Shown here: positions 1-5,793 of the stretch, piece by piece
Layout: every line of letters begins with the position of its first letter
Position numbering within the stretch: the first letter of the stretch is position 1
Origin: Clostridiaceae bacterium
Lineage (GTDB): Bacteria > Bacillota > Clostridia > Acetivibrionales > DUMC01
Assembly: GCA_012512865.1 (NCBI GenBank)
Contig: JAAZDH010000223.1
Location: 1-10,757, forward strand
Length of the DNA stretch: 10,757 nucleotides
Direction: 5' to 3'
Program-made: the position numbers and the translations under genes
Notes under the pieces: generated by a model
Databases searched by the model: none
Seen by the model: the letters and a program-made list of their open reading frames with translations, nothing else
What the model was told of the DNA's origin: nothing

Positions 1-452
1 CTGTAGAGGGGAAAACAGACCCGGCCCATGTATTGTATATACTTTTGCTAATATTGCTTATGCTGGATATAGCAATGCGACGCCTTAACTTAAGGCCCGA
101 TGCCTGGGCAAAGAGGCTTGAACCTGTGTTGGCCCGGGGGAGGGCGGCGGTGGGAAAAGCATTGGCGAGTTCGGCAAAAGCATTAATTGGTACGTCAAAA
201 ACATCAAGCGGCATATCAGAAATGACGGCGGGCGCGCCAAAACCATCAACAGGATCAACGGTGAAATCAAAAGTATTGCCGGGGGCATCAAAAGAATCGA
301 CGGGGAAACCGGAAATATTAACGGATACATCACAGGATGTTTCACGGGATATTTCACAAGATGCATTACAGGATGCAGCACCGGATGAAAAGGCAGATGC
401 AGGTTCCCACATATCGCTATTATTGGAAAAGAAAAAGAAGTGGAGGAGGTAG
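1..452 (+). CDS. C-terminal end of a membrane protein (possibly VWA-type) with a repetitive tail, 5'-truncated
   Basis: The reading frame is already open at the window edge (codons from base 3), so this is the last 149 residues of a longer protein. A hydrophobic stretch rich in Leu and Ile (about residues 10-25 of the visible part) is followed by an MRRLNLRP-like basic segment, which fits one terminal membrane helix with a cytoplasmic tail. That arrangement resembles the C-terminus of large clostridial VWA/glutamine-amidotransferase-like membrane proteins; this is only a weak resemblance and the catalytic part is not visible. The rest is low complexity: three copies of a G-x-S/P-K-x-S-x-G motif (starting at bases 189, 231 and 282), then five tetrapeptides ending in or containing D (330-389), then a Lys/Arg-rich end. 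The stop is TAG at 450-452. A TTG at 33 could act as a start, but it lies just before the helix and has no good ribosome binding site, so continuation from upstream is preferred. Confidence 0.6.
   Translation, partial: VEGKTDPAHVLYILLLILLMLDIAMRRLNLRPDAWAKRLEPVLARGRAAVGKALASSAKALIGTSKTSSGISEMTAGAPKPSTGSTVKSKVLPGASKESTGKPEILTDTSQDVSRDISQDALQDAAPDEKADAGSHISLLLEKKKKWRR
189..389 (+). repeat. Degenerate in-frame repeats in the membrane-protein tail (12-bp array plus longer G-S-K-S-G repeats)
   Basis: Bases 330-389 are five consecutive 12-bp units, consensus TCACAGGATGTT, coding SQDV, SRDI, SQDA, LQDA and APDE. Upstream, three related segments starting at 189, 231 and 282 (spaced 42 and 51 bp, all multiples of 3) each begin GGnnCnnCAAAA and code G-x-S/P-K-x-S-x-G. 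The units have diverged but stay in frame, which fits old tandem duplication followed by point mutation under selection for an open frame. Confidence 0.75.
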
Positions 453-644
453 GCTCCGAGAGTAAGTCGTCTCACTATATAGTTTGAGATAAGGTGGAGG
501 GTGTTTAGAATCTAAAATATGCGTAAGCCTTGCTCCAATATTAGCACAAGGAAGTCACCTTGCCGCAATAGTTGCTAATGAGCGTTGTATGGTTAGACAT
601 AACAAATAAATATTATTTAGAATTATAATTATAGTATAATCTTA
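453..644. other. Intergenic region with imperfect direct and inverted repeats, no recognised gene
   Basis: Two imperfect direct repeats are visible: CCTTGCTCCAATATTAGC (about 528-545) and CCTTGCCGCAATAGTTGC (about 558-575), 14 of 18 bases identical. The same segment can fold: ATTAGCA (540-546) is complementary to TGCTAAT (573-579) and encloses a CAAGG/CCTTG hairpin (547-551 with 558-562). A separate small hairpin TCTCA/TGAGA around the palindrome CTATATAG lies at about 470-489; neither hairpin is followed by a T-run, so neither is called a terminator. An open frame from 493 to about 609 has no start codon and is not called a gene. Confidence 0.5.
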
Positions 645-653
645 TGTTATAAT
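645..653 (+). promoter_or_regulatory. Candidate extended -10 promoter for the UroD-family gene
   Basis: TGTTATAAT gives a TG-n-TATAAT extended -10 in a very AT-rich stretch (601-660), 66 bp upstream of the preferred start at 719. A second TATAAT lies at 635-640. No good -35 hexamer is found at 17 bp from either, which is tolerated when a TGn extension is present. Confidence 0.5.
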
Positions 654-706
654 AGTGTAGTAAACTGATGCTAAATTGTTTGACGAGATGATTTATGACG
701 GAAAAC

Positions 707-713
707 AAGGAGG
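707..713 (+). promoter_or_regulatory. Strong ribosome binding site that decides the start at 719
   Basis: AAGGAGG lies 5 nt before ATG 719. The in-frame ATG at 695, eight codons upstream, has no Shine-Dalgarno-like sequence in front of it, so 719 is the better start. Confidence 0.8.
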
Positions 714-718
714 TAAAT

Positions 719-1852
719 ATGCAGCAAATAATAGATGAATTGGTAGGTATATTGAAAAAGCATAAGGACAGGTTTGAATATGCAGCAGAGCAGCAAATAA
801 AGCTATGGAATGGGGAAAAACCGGAAAAGCAGCCCCTTCTTTTAACATGTGCCTTTGATAAGGCCCGGCAGGAAAAAATCCCGCTTTTTAATACAAAGGA
901 GATACACTATGATAGCGAAAAGATGCTTGTAAACGGTTTGAGGGAAACAATGACGGTTGTGAATGGAGGGCGTGAGGCAGTTCCGTCCGTGAGGGCCAAC
1001 ATGGGCTGCGGCATTTTCCCCACCTTGCTTGGGGTAAAACAGCAGTTATTTGATGACAAGATGCCATGGGTGAAGGAGCATCTGCCCAAGGAAGTATTAG
1101 CCAGGATGTCTGAAGAGGACATAAAGATTGGAGATGAGTTCAAAGCAGGCCTTGAGCACATGGCATACATGGCGGAAAAGCTTGAAGGCACGGGTTGCAT
1201 GGTGTATCCCATGGACCTCCAGGGGGCTTTTGATACGGCCCATATTGTATATGGCGACCGTATTTTTTATGATATATATGATGACCCTGGTTTTATTCAT
1301 CATCTCCTGGAACTAAGCTGCGCGGCGATATTTACCGGCATGGAGGAGTGCTTCAAGGTAATACCTGGTTCTGATAAATGGGTGGCGCATTACAATTCCC
1401 TTGTAATACCGAGAAGCAGGGGCGGCATAAAAATAAGCGAGGACACATCTACACTTTTGTCAAAAAGCCAGATAGAAGAATTTGTAGCCCCGTACATGAA
1501 AAAAATCCTTGAATATTTCGGGGGCGGTTACATACACTATTGCGGCAAAAACCCACACTTGTTCGAAACAGTTATGAATGAGCCCCTTGCTATTGGCATA
1601 AATTTTGGAAACCCTGAAATGCATGACATGGAGCACGTGTTGAACAGGTGTGCAAATCTGGGCAAAATTTATTACGGGTATATTAACAAAGATGAGGATG
1701 TTCCCCTTGAAGATTATTTCAAAAAATATCTTTGCGCATCAAGGAAGAACGGAAGGAGCTTGATTCTTCTTCAATACTCCTGCGATATAAACTGCAGGGA
1801 AGAGGTTGTAAGTGCATGGGAAAAGGCTGAAAGCCAGTTGCAAGCCGGTTAA
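719..1852 (+). CDS. Uroporphyrinogen decarboxylase (URO-D) family protein, probable corrinoid-type methyltransferase
   Basis: A 377-residue protein, about the size of URO-D superfamily members, which share a TIM-barrel fold and include both haem-pathway HemE and the MtaA/MtbA/CmuA methylcobamide:thiol methyltransferases. The C-terminal half carries H273-x-C275-G in a context reading YIHYCGK, and a further Cys pair C355/C359 near the end. This H-x-C plus distal C pattern is what methyltransferase members use to bind zinc, and it argues against a true HemE. A segment ending in GINFGNPEMHD matches the family's barrel-strand region. No corrinoid protein, methylamine/methanol methyltransferase or haem gene is adjacent, so substrate and partner are unknown. 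A candidate promoter precedes it and a 16-bp tandem repeat array starts across its stop codon. The start is placed at 719 because of the strong ribosome binding site; 695 is the alternative (385 residues). Family assignment is secure; the specific reaction is inference. Confidence 0.85.
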   Translation: MQQIIDELVGILKKHKDRFEYAAEQQIKLWNGEKPEKQPLLLTCAFDKARQEKIPLFNTKEIHYDSEKMLVNGLRETMTVVNGGREAVPSVRANMGCGIFPTLLGVKQQLFDDKMPWVKEHLPKEVLARMSEEDIKIGDEFKAGLEHMAYMAEKLEGTGCMVYPMDLQGAFDTAHIVYGDRIFYDIYDDPGFIHHLLELSCAAIFTGMEECFKVIPGSDKWVAHYNSLVIPRSRGGIKISEDTSTLLSKSQIEEFVAPYMKKILEYFGGGYIHYCGKNPHLFETVMNEPLAIGINFGNPEMHDMEHVLNRCANLGKIYYGYINKDEDVPLEDYFKKYLCASRKNGRSLILLQYSCDINCREEVVSAWEKAESQLQAG

Positions 1853-1924
1853 AAAGTATTGTTAAAGCAGTATATCGTTAAAAGAGTATATCGTTAAAGC
1901 AGTGGATTGTTAAAGCAGTGGATG
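1848..1924. repeat. 16-bp tandem repeat array overlapping the UroD-family stop codon
   Basis: Four contiguous 16-bp units occupy 1861-1876, 1877-1892, 1893-1908 and 1909-1924, with consensus GTTAAAGCAGTRKATY. They are preceded by a shorter related copy GTTAAAAAGTATT (1848-1860) that contains the TAA stop (1850-1852). The first two full units share a TATATC end and the last two share GTGGAT, so the array probably grew in steps. 16 bp is not a multiple of 3, as expected for non-coding DNA. Confidence 0.9.
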
Positions 1925-2041
1925 GGAAATAACAGGAATAAATCCTGGACATGGGTAATATAATTTAAATGGACAAAGGCATGGTTCTGCGAGGAACGGG
2001 AGAGGGGATAAAATATTCCCATGAAAAGGACGTGACCAGGG
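1925..2041 (+). other. Spacer before the SpoIVFA-like gene, with a small hairpin and a weak promoter-like site
   Basis: CAGGA (1933-1937) and TCCTG (1943-1947) can pair around a 5-nt loop. A TATAAT lies at 1959-1964 but has no convincing -35 element at 16-18 bp. SpoIVF operons are normally under the mother-cell factor sigmaE, but I do not see a clear sigmaE-type promoter here. Confidence 0.3.
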
Positions 2042-2506
2042 ATGGAAGATGTTGTTGTAAAGCAAAGGTATCAGTACAATAAACCACGCTCCAGGAAAAA
2101 AAGAAAGCATGCGAAAGATGGCAGCCCGGGAGAAATCATGAAAATCCAGTTTTTCCTTTCAGTGCTGATTTTCATAGTTATTTCCTGTATTAAAGTTATT
2201 AATATACCTGCTACAAATTTTATTACCAGCAAAATAAAATGGGTGTTATCATGGAATATAGATATTAACGATTTCTATGAGCAGATTGACAGCATAATCA
2301 AAGGTGGGAGCAGATTAGGCAAATTAGGCGAGAGCCTGGGAAGAATTGTTACGGGTAATGCAAAGGGAAATGTAAAGGAAAATGAAGAAAGGTATAAAGT
2401 GGAAGAAGATACAGAAGAAAATATGAATGAAAATATGGAAGAAAACATGGATGAAGGTACGGCAGAAGACGGGGAAGACTTGGAAGCAAGAGATGAAGTT
2501 TTTTGA
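2042..2506 (+). CDS. SpoIVFA-like single-pass membrane protein lacking the M23 peptidase domain
   Basis: A 154-residue protein: a basic N-terminus (PRSRKKRKH near residues 15-23), one hydrophobic helix (about residues 36-53, FFLSVLIFIVISCI), a short region containing KWVLSWNIDINDFYEQI (about 66-82), and a strongly acidic low-complexity tail. The order basic N-terminus, one helix, then a short linker is the front half of clostridial SpoIVFA-like proteins, which normally continue into an M23/LytM-type domain. Here that domain is absent and the chain ends in tetrapeptide repeats. It sits directly upstream of, and overlaps by 14 bp, a SpoIVFB homologue, the standard position for SpoIVFA, which holds and regulates SpoIVFB in the outer forespore membrane. 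The start at 2042 has only a weak ribosome binding site; ATG 2138 with GGGAG 5 nt upstream is an alternative but would remove the basic N-terminus. The SpoIVFA relation rests on position and topology, not on strong sequence identity. Confidence 0.6.
   Translation: MEDVVVKQRYQYNKPRSRKKRKHAKDGSPGEIMKIQFFLSVLIFIVISCIKVINIPATNFITSKIKWVLSWNIDINDFYEQIDSIIKGGSRLGKLGESLGRIVTGNAKGNVKENEERYKVEEDTEENMNENMEENMDEGTAEDGEDLEARDEVF
2354..2473 (+). repeat. Two in-frame 12-bp tandem arrays in the acidic tail of the SpoIVFA-like protein
   Basis: Three 12-bp units at 2354-2389 code GNAK, GNVK and ENEE. Five more at 2414-2473, consensus GAAGAAAATATG, code EENM, NENM, EENM, DEGT and AEDG. All are in the reading frame. 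The tail therefore appears to have arisen by short tandem duplication. Confidence 0.8.
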
Positions 2507-3359
2507 AAGTTTCCTGGTTGCGCTTATATCAATTTTAATACATGAAACAGCCCATATTGCAGCTGCTTTAATCCTGGGAATCAAGCCAAGGGGGATAAGA
2601 ATTGTGCCGGTTGGCCTAAGGGCGGTCATAGAAAAAGAACCGGCATCCACGTGGAAGAAACTAATAGTTTATTCAAGCGGTCCGGCAGCAAACGGAATAC
2701 TGTGCATGGCAGGCATATTGGTTTTAAAATATACGGATAATATGCATGCAACGGGAGTTGGAGCTGATGGACCTTGGTACGTAACGGCGATACGGGATTA
2801 TAAAAGCAGCATTTTATATTTCGCAAGCACTAATTTCTATCTCATGGTACTTAATATTTTACCTGTCGTGCCCTTGGACGGAGGCCGTATCCTTCTTAAT
2901 GTGCTGGACCGGAACAAGGGTATTTATAATGCATACAAACATGGAACAAGGCTGTCCCTGGTTTTCGCTGTAATTTTAATATTTGCAGGTATTATGCAGC
3001 TGGTATATTCTTTTTTGAAACTTCCCTTTTTAAATCATAGCCTTGCAGCCGTAGGCATATATATAATTGTTTTAACGATGCTGGAAAAAGAGGAGGCAGC
3101 TCTTATGAATATGAAGCGGATATTCTTCAGGCGCTCAAGGCTGTTGAAAAAGGGCATATACCCTGTAAGGGACCTGGTGGTGACAAAAACCATGCCTATT
3201 GGCTCTATCCTGAAAAACTTGGATTTCGACAGGTTTCATATTATATACGTTCTCGAGGATAATCTCAAAATCTTGAAAATGTACACGGAGCAGGAGATAA
3301 TTGACGCTATTGTCAGTTTCTCTCCTAATATGACATTCGAGGAATTAATCAAAATGTGA
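2493..3359 (+). CDS. spoIVFB: SpoIVFB-like M50 intramembrane zinc metalloprotease
   Basis: A 288-residue multi-pass membrane protein. The first helix holds the zinc motif HETAH (residues 17-21), and a later helix holds N121-I-L-P-x-x-P-L-D129-G-G, the third zinc ligand motif of site-2-protease (M50) enzymes. Further hydrophobic helices lie at about 154-176 and 182-197. The C-terminal portion (about 222-285, starting PVRDLVVTKTMPIGSIL) fits the single CBS-like domain typical of SpoIVFB. In Bacillus, SpoIVFB cleaves pro-sigmaK in the mother cell late in sporulation, with SpoIVFA and BofA as regulators. The start is set at ATG 2493, with GGAAG 6 nt upstream; the frame is open further upstream but that part overlaps the preceding gene's coding tail. 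The 14-bp overlap with the SpoIVFA-like gene suggests translational coupling. All catalytic residues are present. Family and likely role are secure from motif, length, domain order and neighbour. Confidence 0.9.
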   Translation: MKFFESFLVALISILIHETAHIAAALILGIKPRGIRIVPVGLRAVIEKEPASTWKKLIVYSSGPAANGILCMAGILVLKYTDNMHATGVGADGPWYVTAIRDYKSSILYFASTNFYLMVLNILPVVPLDGGRILLNVLDRNKGIYNAYKHGTRLSLVFAVILIFAGIMQLVYSFLKLPFLNHSLAAVGIYIIVLTMLEKEEAALMNMKRIFFRRSRLLKKGIYPVRDLVVTKTMPIGSILKNLDFDRFHIIYVLEDNLKILKMYTEQEIIDAIVSFSPNMTFEELIKM

Positions 3360-3410
3360 CATAATTTTAACATCTTAACATATAAATCCATGCAAATATG
3401 CGATATAATA

Positions 3411-3419
3411 TGCTATAAT
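3411..3419 (+). promoter_or_regulatory. Candidate extended -10 promoter upstream of pdaA
   Basis: TGCTATAAT is a TG-n-TATAAT extended -10, with another TATAAT at 3404-3409. There is no good -35. It lies about 320 bp before the pdaA start, so if used it gives a long leader. PdaA is a sigmaG gene in Bacillus, but no clear sigmaG promoter was recognised. Confidence 0.35.
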
Positions 3420-3494
3420 ATTTGTGAAATTATTTATGTGCTGACAATAAAATAATTTATAAGCCGGCAATATATAGAATAGGAGATACATTTG

Positions 3495-3516
3495 CCAATA
3501 TATAAGTGTATATTGG
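3495..3516. promoter_or_regulatory. Perfect 8-bp inverted repeat, possible operator
   Basis: CCAATATA (3495-3502) and TATATTGG (3509-3516) are exact reverse complements around a 6-nt spacer. A TATAAT follows at 3519-3524 and TTGCCA overlaps the left arm at 3492-3497, but 21 bp separate these two, too long for a standard promoter. The symmetry could be a protein-binding site; this is inference. Confidence 0.35.
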
Positions 3517-3539
3517 GTTATAATTAAAATAGATTGTTC

Positions 3540-3730
3540 TTTAAATAAAAAACAAAACACGAATAACAAGAATAAAGAACAAAAACAAAAATAATCAGCA
3601 AATATAAGAATAAGAAACAAAAACAAGAATAAACAGCAAAAATAAGAATAAGAAATAAAAACAAAAATAAAAACAAAAGTAAGAAAAATACAAAAATAAG
3701 AAAAATATAAAAAGAAAGAAAAATGCAAAG
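3540..3730 (+). repeat. Adenine-rich simple repeat tract (roughly 6-bp AAATAA/AAACAA units)
   Basis: The tract consists almost wholly of A with regularly placed single T, C or G, resembling diverged hexamers such as AATAAG, AAACAA and AAATAA. A higher-order copy is visible: a segment of about 40 bp from roughly 3575, running from AAGAAC to AAGAATAAG and containing CAGCAAA, recurs at about 3614. If transcribed it would form a nearly structure-free mRNA leader before pdaA. Confidence 0.75.
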
Positions 3731-3741
3731 GATGAAGATGA

Positions 3742-4800
3742 ATGGGAAAGAATGCGCGTAATATCAGAAAAGCGAAGAACAGGAGAAAATTGCTGGGAAT
3801 TATATTGATTACCGGTATTGTATTCTTTTTGCTTGGATTTGGGTTTTCGTATTTTATAGGCAATTTCAACAAGGGGAATAATTATACTGGCAATATAAAC
3901 AAAACTGGTGACGCCGAAGAGAGTAAAAATATCGACGAAAAAGAGGAAGAAACCAAAAATGGTGCGGAAGGTACTAATGATGCGGCAAATGATTCACAGG
4001 ATGATGAGGATGTTAAGCCCTCACCATCCGTAACGGTTAAAGAACCCGATTCCCTGTCGCCGTCAAATCCAACCGCTCCCAATGTTCAAAAACTGGACGT
4101 TAAAGTGCTGGAACAGTTGGACAACAAGAAACTTTCCTGGTGGTACAGGCCTAATACTAATAATAAGCCATCAACCATACCGGATGACATAAGTGAACTC
4201 ATTGGCAAATACGATGGCATATTCCAGGGGGATACTTCGAAAAAGGTTGTTTACCTTACCTTTGACGAAGGGTACGAAAACGGTTATACTCCAATGATAC
4301 TGGATGCACTCAAGGAAAATGATGTAAAGGCAATATTCTTCGTAACCGGTTCTTATATTGACAGGAACCCGGACCTGGTAAAAAGAATGCTGGATGAAGG
4401 GCACCAGGTGGGAAGCCATACGGTCAACCATCCAAGTTTGCCGGACCTTGGATATGAAGAATTGGAAAACGAGCTCCTAGGGCTGGAGGAAAAATTCTAC
4501 GAAAAATTCAATGCGGGATTCAGGTACATGAGGCCCCCGATGGGCGAATACAGTGAAAGGACACTGGCTGCAACCCAACAACTTGGTTATAAAACGGTGT
4601 TTTGGAGCTTTGCATATGATGACTGGTATACTGATAAGATCAGGGGGGCCGACTATGCTTACAACAAGGTAATGGAAAACCTGCATAACGGGGCCGTGTT
4701 ACTGCTGCACGCGGTATCGAAGGACAATGCCGAGGCGATGGACAGGATTATAAAGGATATCAAGGCAAAGGGATACGAAATAAGGCCTTTTGACCTTTAG
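3742..4800 (+). CDS. pdaA: PdaA-like polysaccharide deacetylase (delta-lactam-biosynthetic de-N-acetylase)
   Basis: A 352-residue protein with a basic N-terminus, one membrane helix (about 17-40, probably an uncleaved signal anchor), a polar acidic linker (about 45-115) and a NodB-type deacetylase domain (about 165-350). Visible family motifs are TFDEGYENG (173-181, with D175 where the catalytic base and metal site lie; the second Asp of TFDDG is Glu here), the metal-binding H226-x-x-x-H230 in SHTVNH, RPP (264-266), and LLHAV (321-325) with H323. The context FWSFAYDDW and SKDNAEAMDRI closely follows Bacillus PdaA, which removes the acetyl group from N-acetylmuramic acid so that the muramic delta-lactam of spore cortex forms. 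Bacillus PdaA has a similar non-DD motif, so the E is not a defect. A TGA immediately precedes ATG 3742 in frame, so this is the first possible ATG; AAAGGA lies 9 nt upstream. Placement next to the SpoIVF-like pair supports a sporulation role. Confidence 0.9.
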   Translation: MGKNARNIRKAKNRRKLLGIILITGIVFFLLGFGFSYFIGNFNKGNNYTGNINKTGDAEESKNIDEKEEETKNGAEGTNDAANDSQDDEDVKPSPSVTVKEPDSLSPSNPTAPNVQKLDVKVLEQLDNKKLSWWYRPNTNNKPSTIPDDISELIGKYDGIFQGDTSKKVVYLTFDEGYENGYTPMILDALKENDVKAIFFVTGSYIDRNPDLVKRMLDEGHQVGSHTVNHPSLPDLGYEELENELLGLEEKFYEKFNAGFRYMRPPMGEYSERTLAATQQLGYKTVFWSFAYDDWYTDKIRGADYAYNKVMENLHNGAVLLLHAVSKDNAEAMDRIIKDIKAKGYEIRPFDL

Positions 4801-4958
4801 AACAAGTTCCATGTTTTATATGCTTTCTGGATTTAGCATTTATACATTTAAGGCTTTCATGGTTCAAAGCTTATACAACGTTATTATGCCTTCACGAATT
4901 AAATAACCCTACGGATTTATGTCTTGATAAATTCAATAATCTCATAAGTTTACCGGTT
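4801..4958. other. Convergent intergenic region without a convincing terminator
   Basis: pdaA and the minus-strand gene run toward each other here. I see only a weak 31-bp imperfect direct repeat starting with GCTTTC (about 4824 and 4855) and no GC-rich hairpin with a T-run on either strand. Confidence 0.4.
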
Positions 4959-5369
4959 TTATGACTTTAATATTTTGTATATTTTCATGGACTTATCAAT
5001 TGCGGTTTTTTGACGTCTCCTTGCGTAAGGCTTGATGGCGGCAAGGGTTTCGAATATCCTGTCCCCGTTTAATCCTTCATTTTTTACTGAAACAAGGTGT
5101 TGCTTGAGCTTTTTATAGGTATCCTCGTAAAAGGCGCATTTGTCAACCGTCCTTTTAAGATGGTTTCCGCGATGGTCTTCACTGCCGGGTAAATAGTTGG
5201 CTATTATTTTTGTGATTTCTCCAAAAACAGCCATGTCAGGGTAAGCCCTCCTCCAGCCCGCGGTGATTTCATCCGCACCTTGCCCTTGCTTTTTGTTTAG
5301 AAGGTTCAATATTTTATCTGCAGCGTAAATTGCATTGGCAATGCTATGGAGGTTTTTTCGATTATTCAT
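4959..5369 (-). CDS. Small hypothetical protein, function unknown
   Basis: A 136-residue protein that I do not recognise. It is Lys/Arg-rich, with no signal peptide or membrane segment, and appears mostly helical. Features that can be seen are an N-terminal stretch NAIYAADKILNLLNKKQG, a central KCAFYEDTYKKLKQHL segment, a basic KPYARRRQK cluster near residue 115, and a C-terminal helix ending KILKS. It is supported as a real gene by a good ribosome binding site (GGTGAG on the minus strand, at + positions 5375-5380, 5 nt before the ATG), balanced amino-acid usage, and being the only long frame in its region. It is transcribed divergently from the homocysteine operon, with the 18-bp repeat array between them, and converges on pdaA. 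Nothing here indicates a function. Confidence 0.65.
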   Translation of the reverse strand: MNNRKNLHSIANAIYAADKILNLLNKKQGQGADEITAGWRRAYPDMAVFGEITKIIANYLPGSEDHRGNHLKRTVDKCAFYEDTYKKLKQHLVSVKNEGLNGDRIFETLAAIKPYARRRQKTAIDKSMKIYKILKS

Positions 5370-5401
5370 TGTATCTCACCAGCTTCATGAATTTTCCCTT
5401 G

Positions 5402-5430
5402 ATTATATTACGCCGGATAATTCAATAAAG
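5402..5430 (-). promoter_or_regulatory. Weak candidate promoter for the small minus-strand gene
   Basis: On the minus strand TATAAT (+ positions 5402-5407) is preceded at 16-17 bp by a TTTATT/CTTTAT-like sequence (+ 5424-5430). The -10 is good and the -35 poor. The distance to the start codon (33 bp) is reasonable. Confidence 0.35.
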
Positions 5431-5467
5431 TTACGATTAAATATAAGTAAGGTGCAGGCAGGTATGG

Positions 5468-5649
5468 GATTTGGCTCCTGGATAAGGTTTGGTACTGAAA
5501 TGGGAGTTAGTACCGGAATAAGGTTTGGTACTTGAATGGGAATTAGTAGCAGAATAATACTTGGCATGGGGGTGGGATTTAGCACTAGAAAAGTTAGACT
5601 TAGCGCTCAAATAAGATTTAGCGTCGGATAAGACTTAGAGCCGGAATGA
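5468..5649. repeat. 18-bp degenerate tandem repeat array, about ten units
   Basis: Ten consecutive units can be laid out: 5468-5485, 5486-5503, 5504-5521, 5522-5539, 5540-5557, 5558-5575, 5576-5593, then 21, 17 and 18 bp units to 5649. The consensus is close to GATTTAGYACCGGAATAA. In the middle the units alternate in two types, giving a 36-bp higher-order repeat: 5486-5521 and 5522-5557 are nearly identical. It fills the space between the divergent small gene and the homocysteine operon promoter. No spacers separate the units, so it is not a CRISPR array. Confidence 0.85.
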
Positions 5650-5690
5650 TACATGGCAGTCATGGCACTGCGGTATTTTTCACAAAATTG

Positions 5691-5719
5691 TTGAAATTGG
5701 TCATGCGTAGCACTATAAT
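5691..5719 (+). promoter_or_regulatory. Sigma-A-type promoter for the homocysteine operon
   Basis: TTGAAA (5691-5696) and a perfect TATAAT (5714-5719) are separated by exactly 17 bp. Predicted transcription would start near 5726 and leave a leader of about 67 nt before ATG 5794. This is the best promoter in the window. Confidence 0.8.
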
Positions 5720-5753
5720 ATAAATAATATCCGAATAATATAAAGCTTATTTC

Positions 5754-5775
5754 ATAAGTTTTATATAAGTTTTAT
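5754..5775 (+). repeat. Perfect 11-bp direct duplication in the operon leader
   Basis: ATAAGTTTTAT occurs twice back to back (5754-5764 and 5765-5775), ending just before the AAGGGGAAGAGG ribosome-binding region. The leader is too short for a known sulfur-metabolism riboswitch such as the S-box. Confidence 0.75.
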
Positions 5776-5793
5776 AAGGGGAAGAGGTCGGGC

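Larger units (their letters stand above)
3360..3741 (+). other. AT-rich intergenic region with promoter-like sites and an adenine-rich leader before pdaA
   Basis: This 382-bp gap holds three things: TATAAT-type elements near 3404-3419, a perfect 8-bp inverted repeat at 3495-3516, and from about 3540 to 3730 a tract that is mostly adenine on the + strand. Each is listed separately. No protein gene is supported; the long hydrophobic minus-strand frame across it is the complement of the A-rich tract. Confidence 0.6.

Noticed and set aside
33..452. TTG 33 as the true start of the first gene
   Set aside because: The frame is open to the window edge and the TTG lies immediately before a terminal membrane helix without a good ribosome binding site.
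493..609. Open frame that reads like a peptide (SLAPILAQGSHLAAIVANER)
   Set aside because: It has no ATG, GTG or TTG start in a usable position, and I recognise no family. It may be a gene remnant, but that cannot be shown here.
453..718. Cobalamin riboswitch ahead of the methyltransferase-like gene
   Set aside because: No B12-box-like conserved core or matching long structure is visible in this region.
695..718. ATG 695 as the start of the UroD-family protein
   Set aside because: There is no ribosome binding site before it, whereas ATG 719 has AAGGAGG at ideal spacing.
3375..3872. Minus-strand open frame of 165 residues, very Phe/Leu-rich
   Set aside because: It is the complement of the adenine-rich tract and the start of pdaA; composition is explained by T-rich DNA, and no ribosome binding site or family feature supports it.
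5335..5535. Plus-strand open frame running into the 18-bp repeats
   Set aside because: It starts inside the minus-strand gene, lacks a ribosome binding site, and its end is only translated repeat.
5403..5585. Minus-strand open frame with Pro/Ile/Leu 6-residue periodicity
   Set aside because: The periodicity mirrors the 18-bp repeat array. It overlaps the upstream region of the small minus-strand gene and has no supported start.
5468..5649. CRISPR array
   Set aside because: Units are contiguous and degenerate, with no unique spacers between repeats and no cas genes.
5720..5793. SAM or other sulfur riboswitch in the homocysteine operon leader
   Set aside because: The predicted leader is only about 67 nt and lacks the conserved stems; it holds an 11-bp duplication instead.
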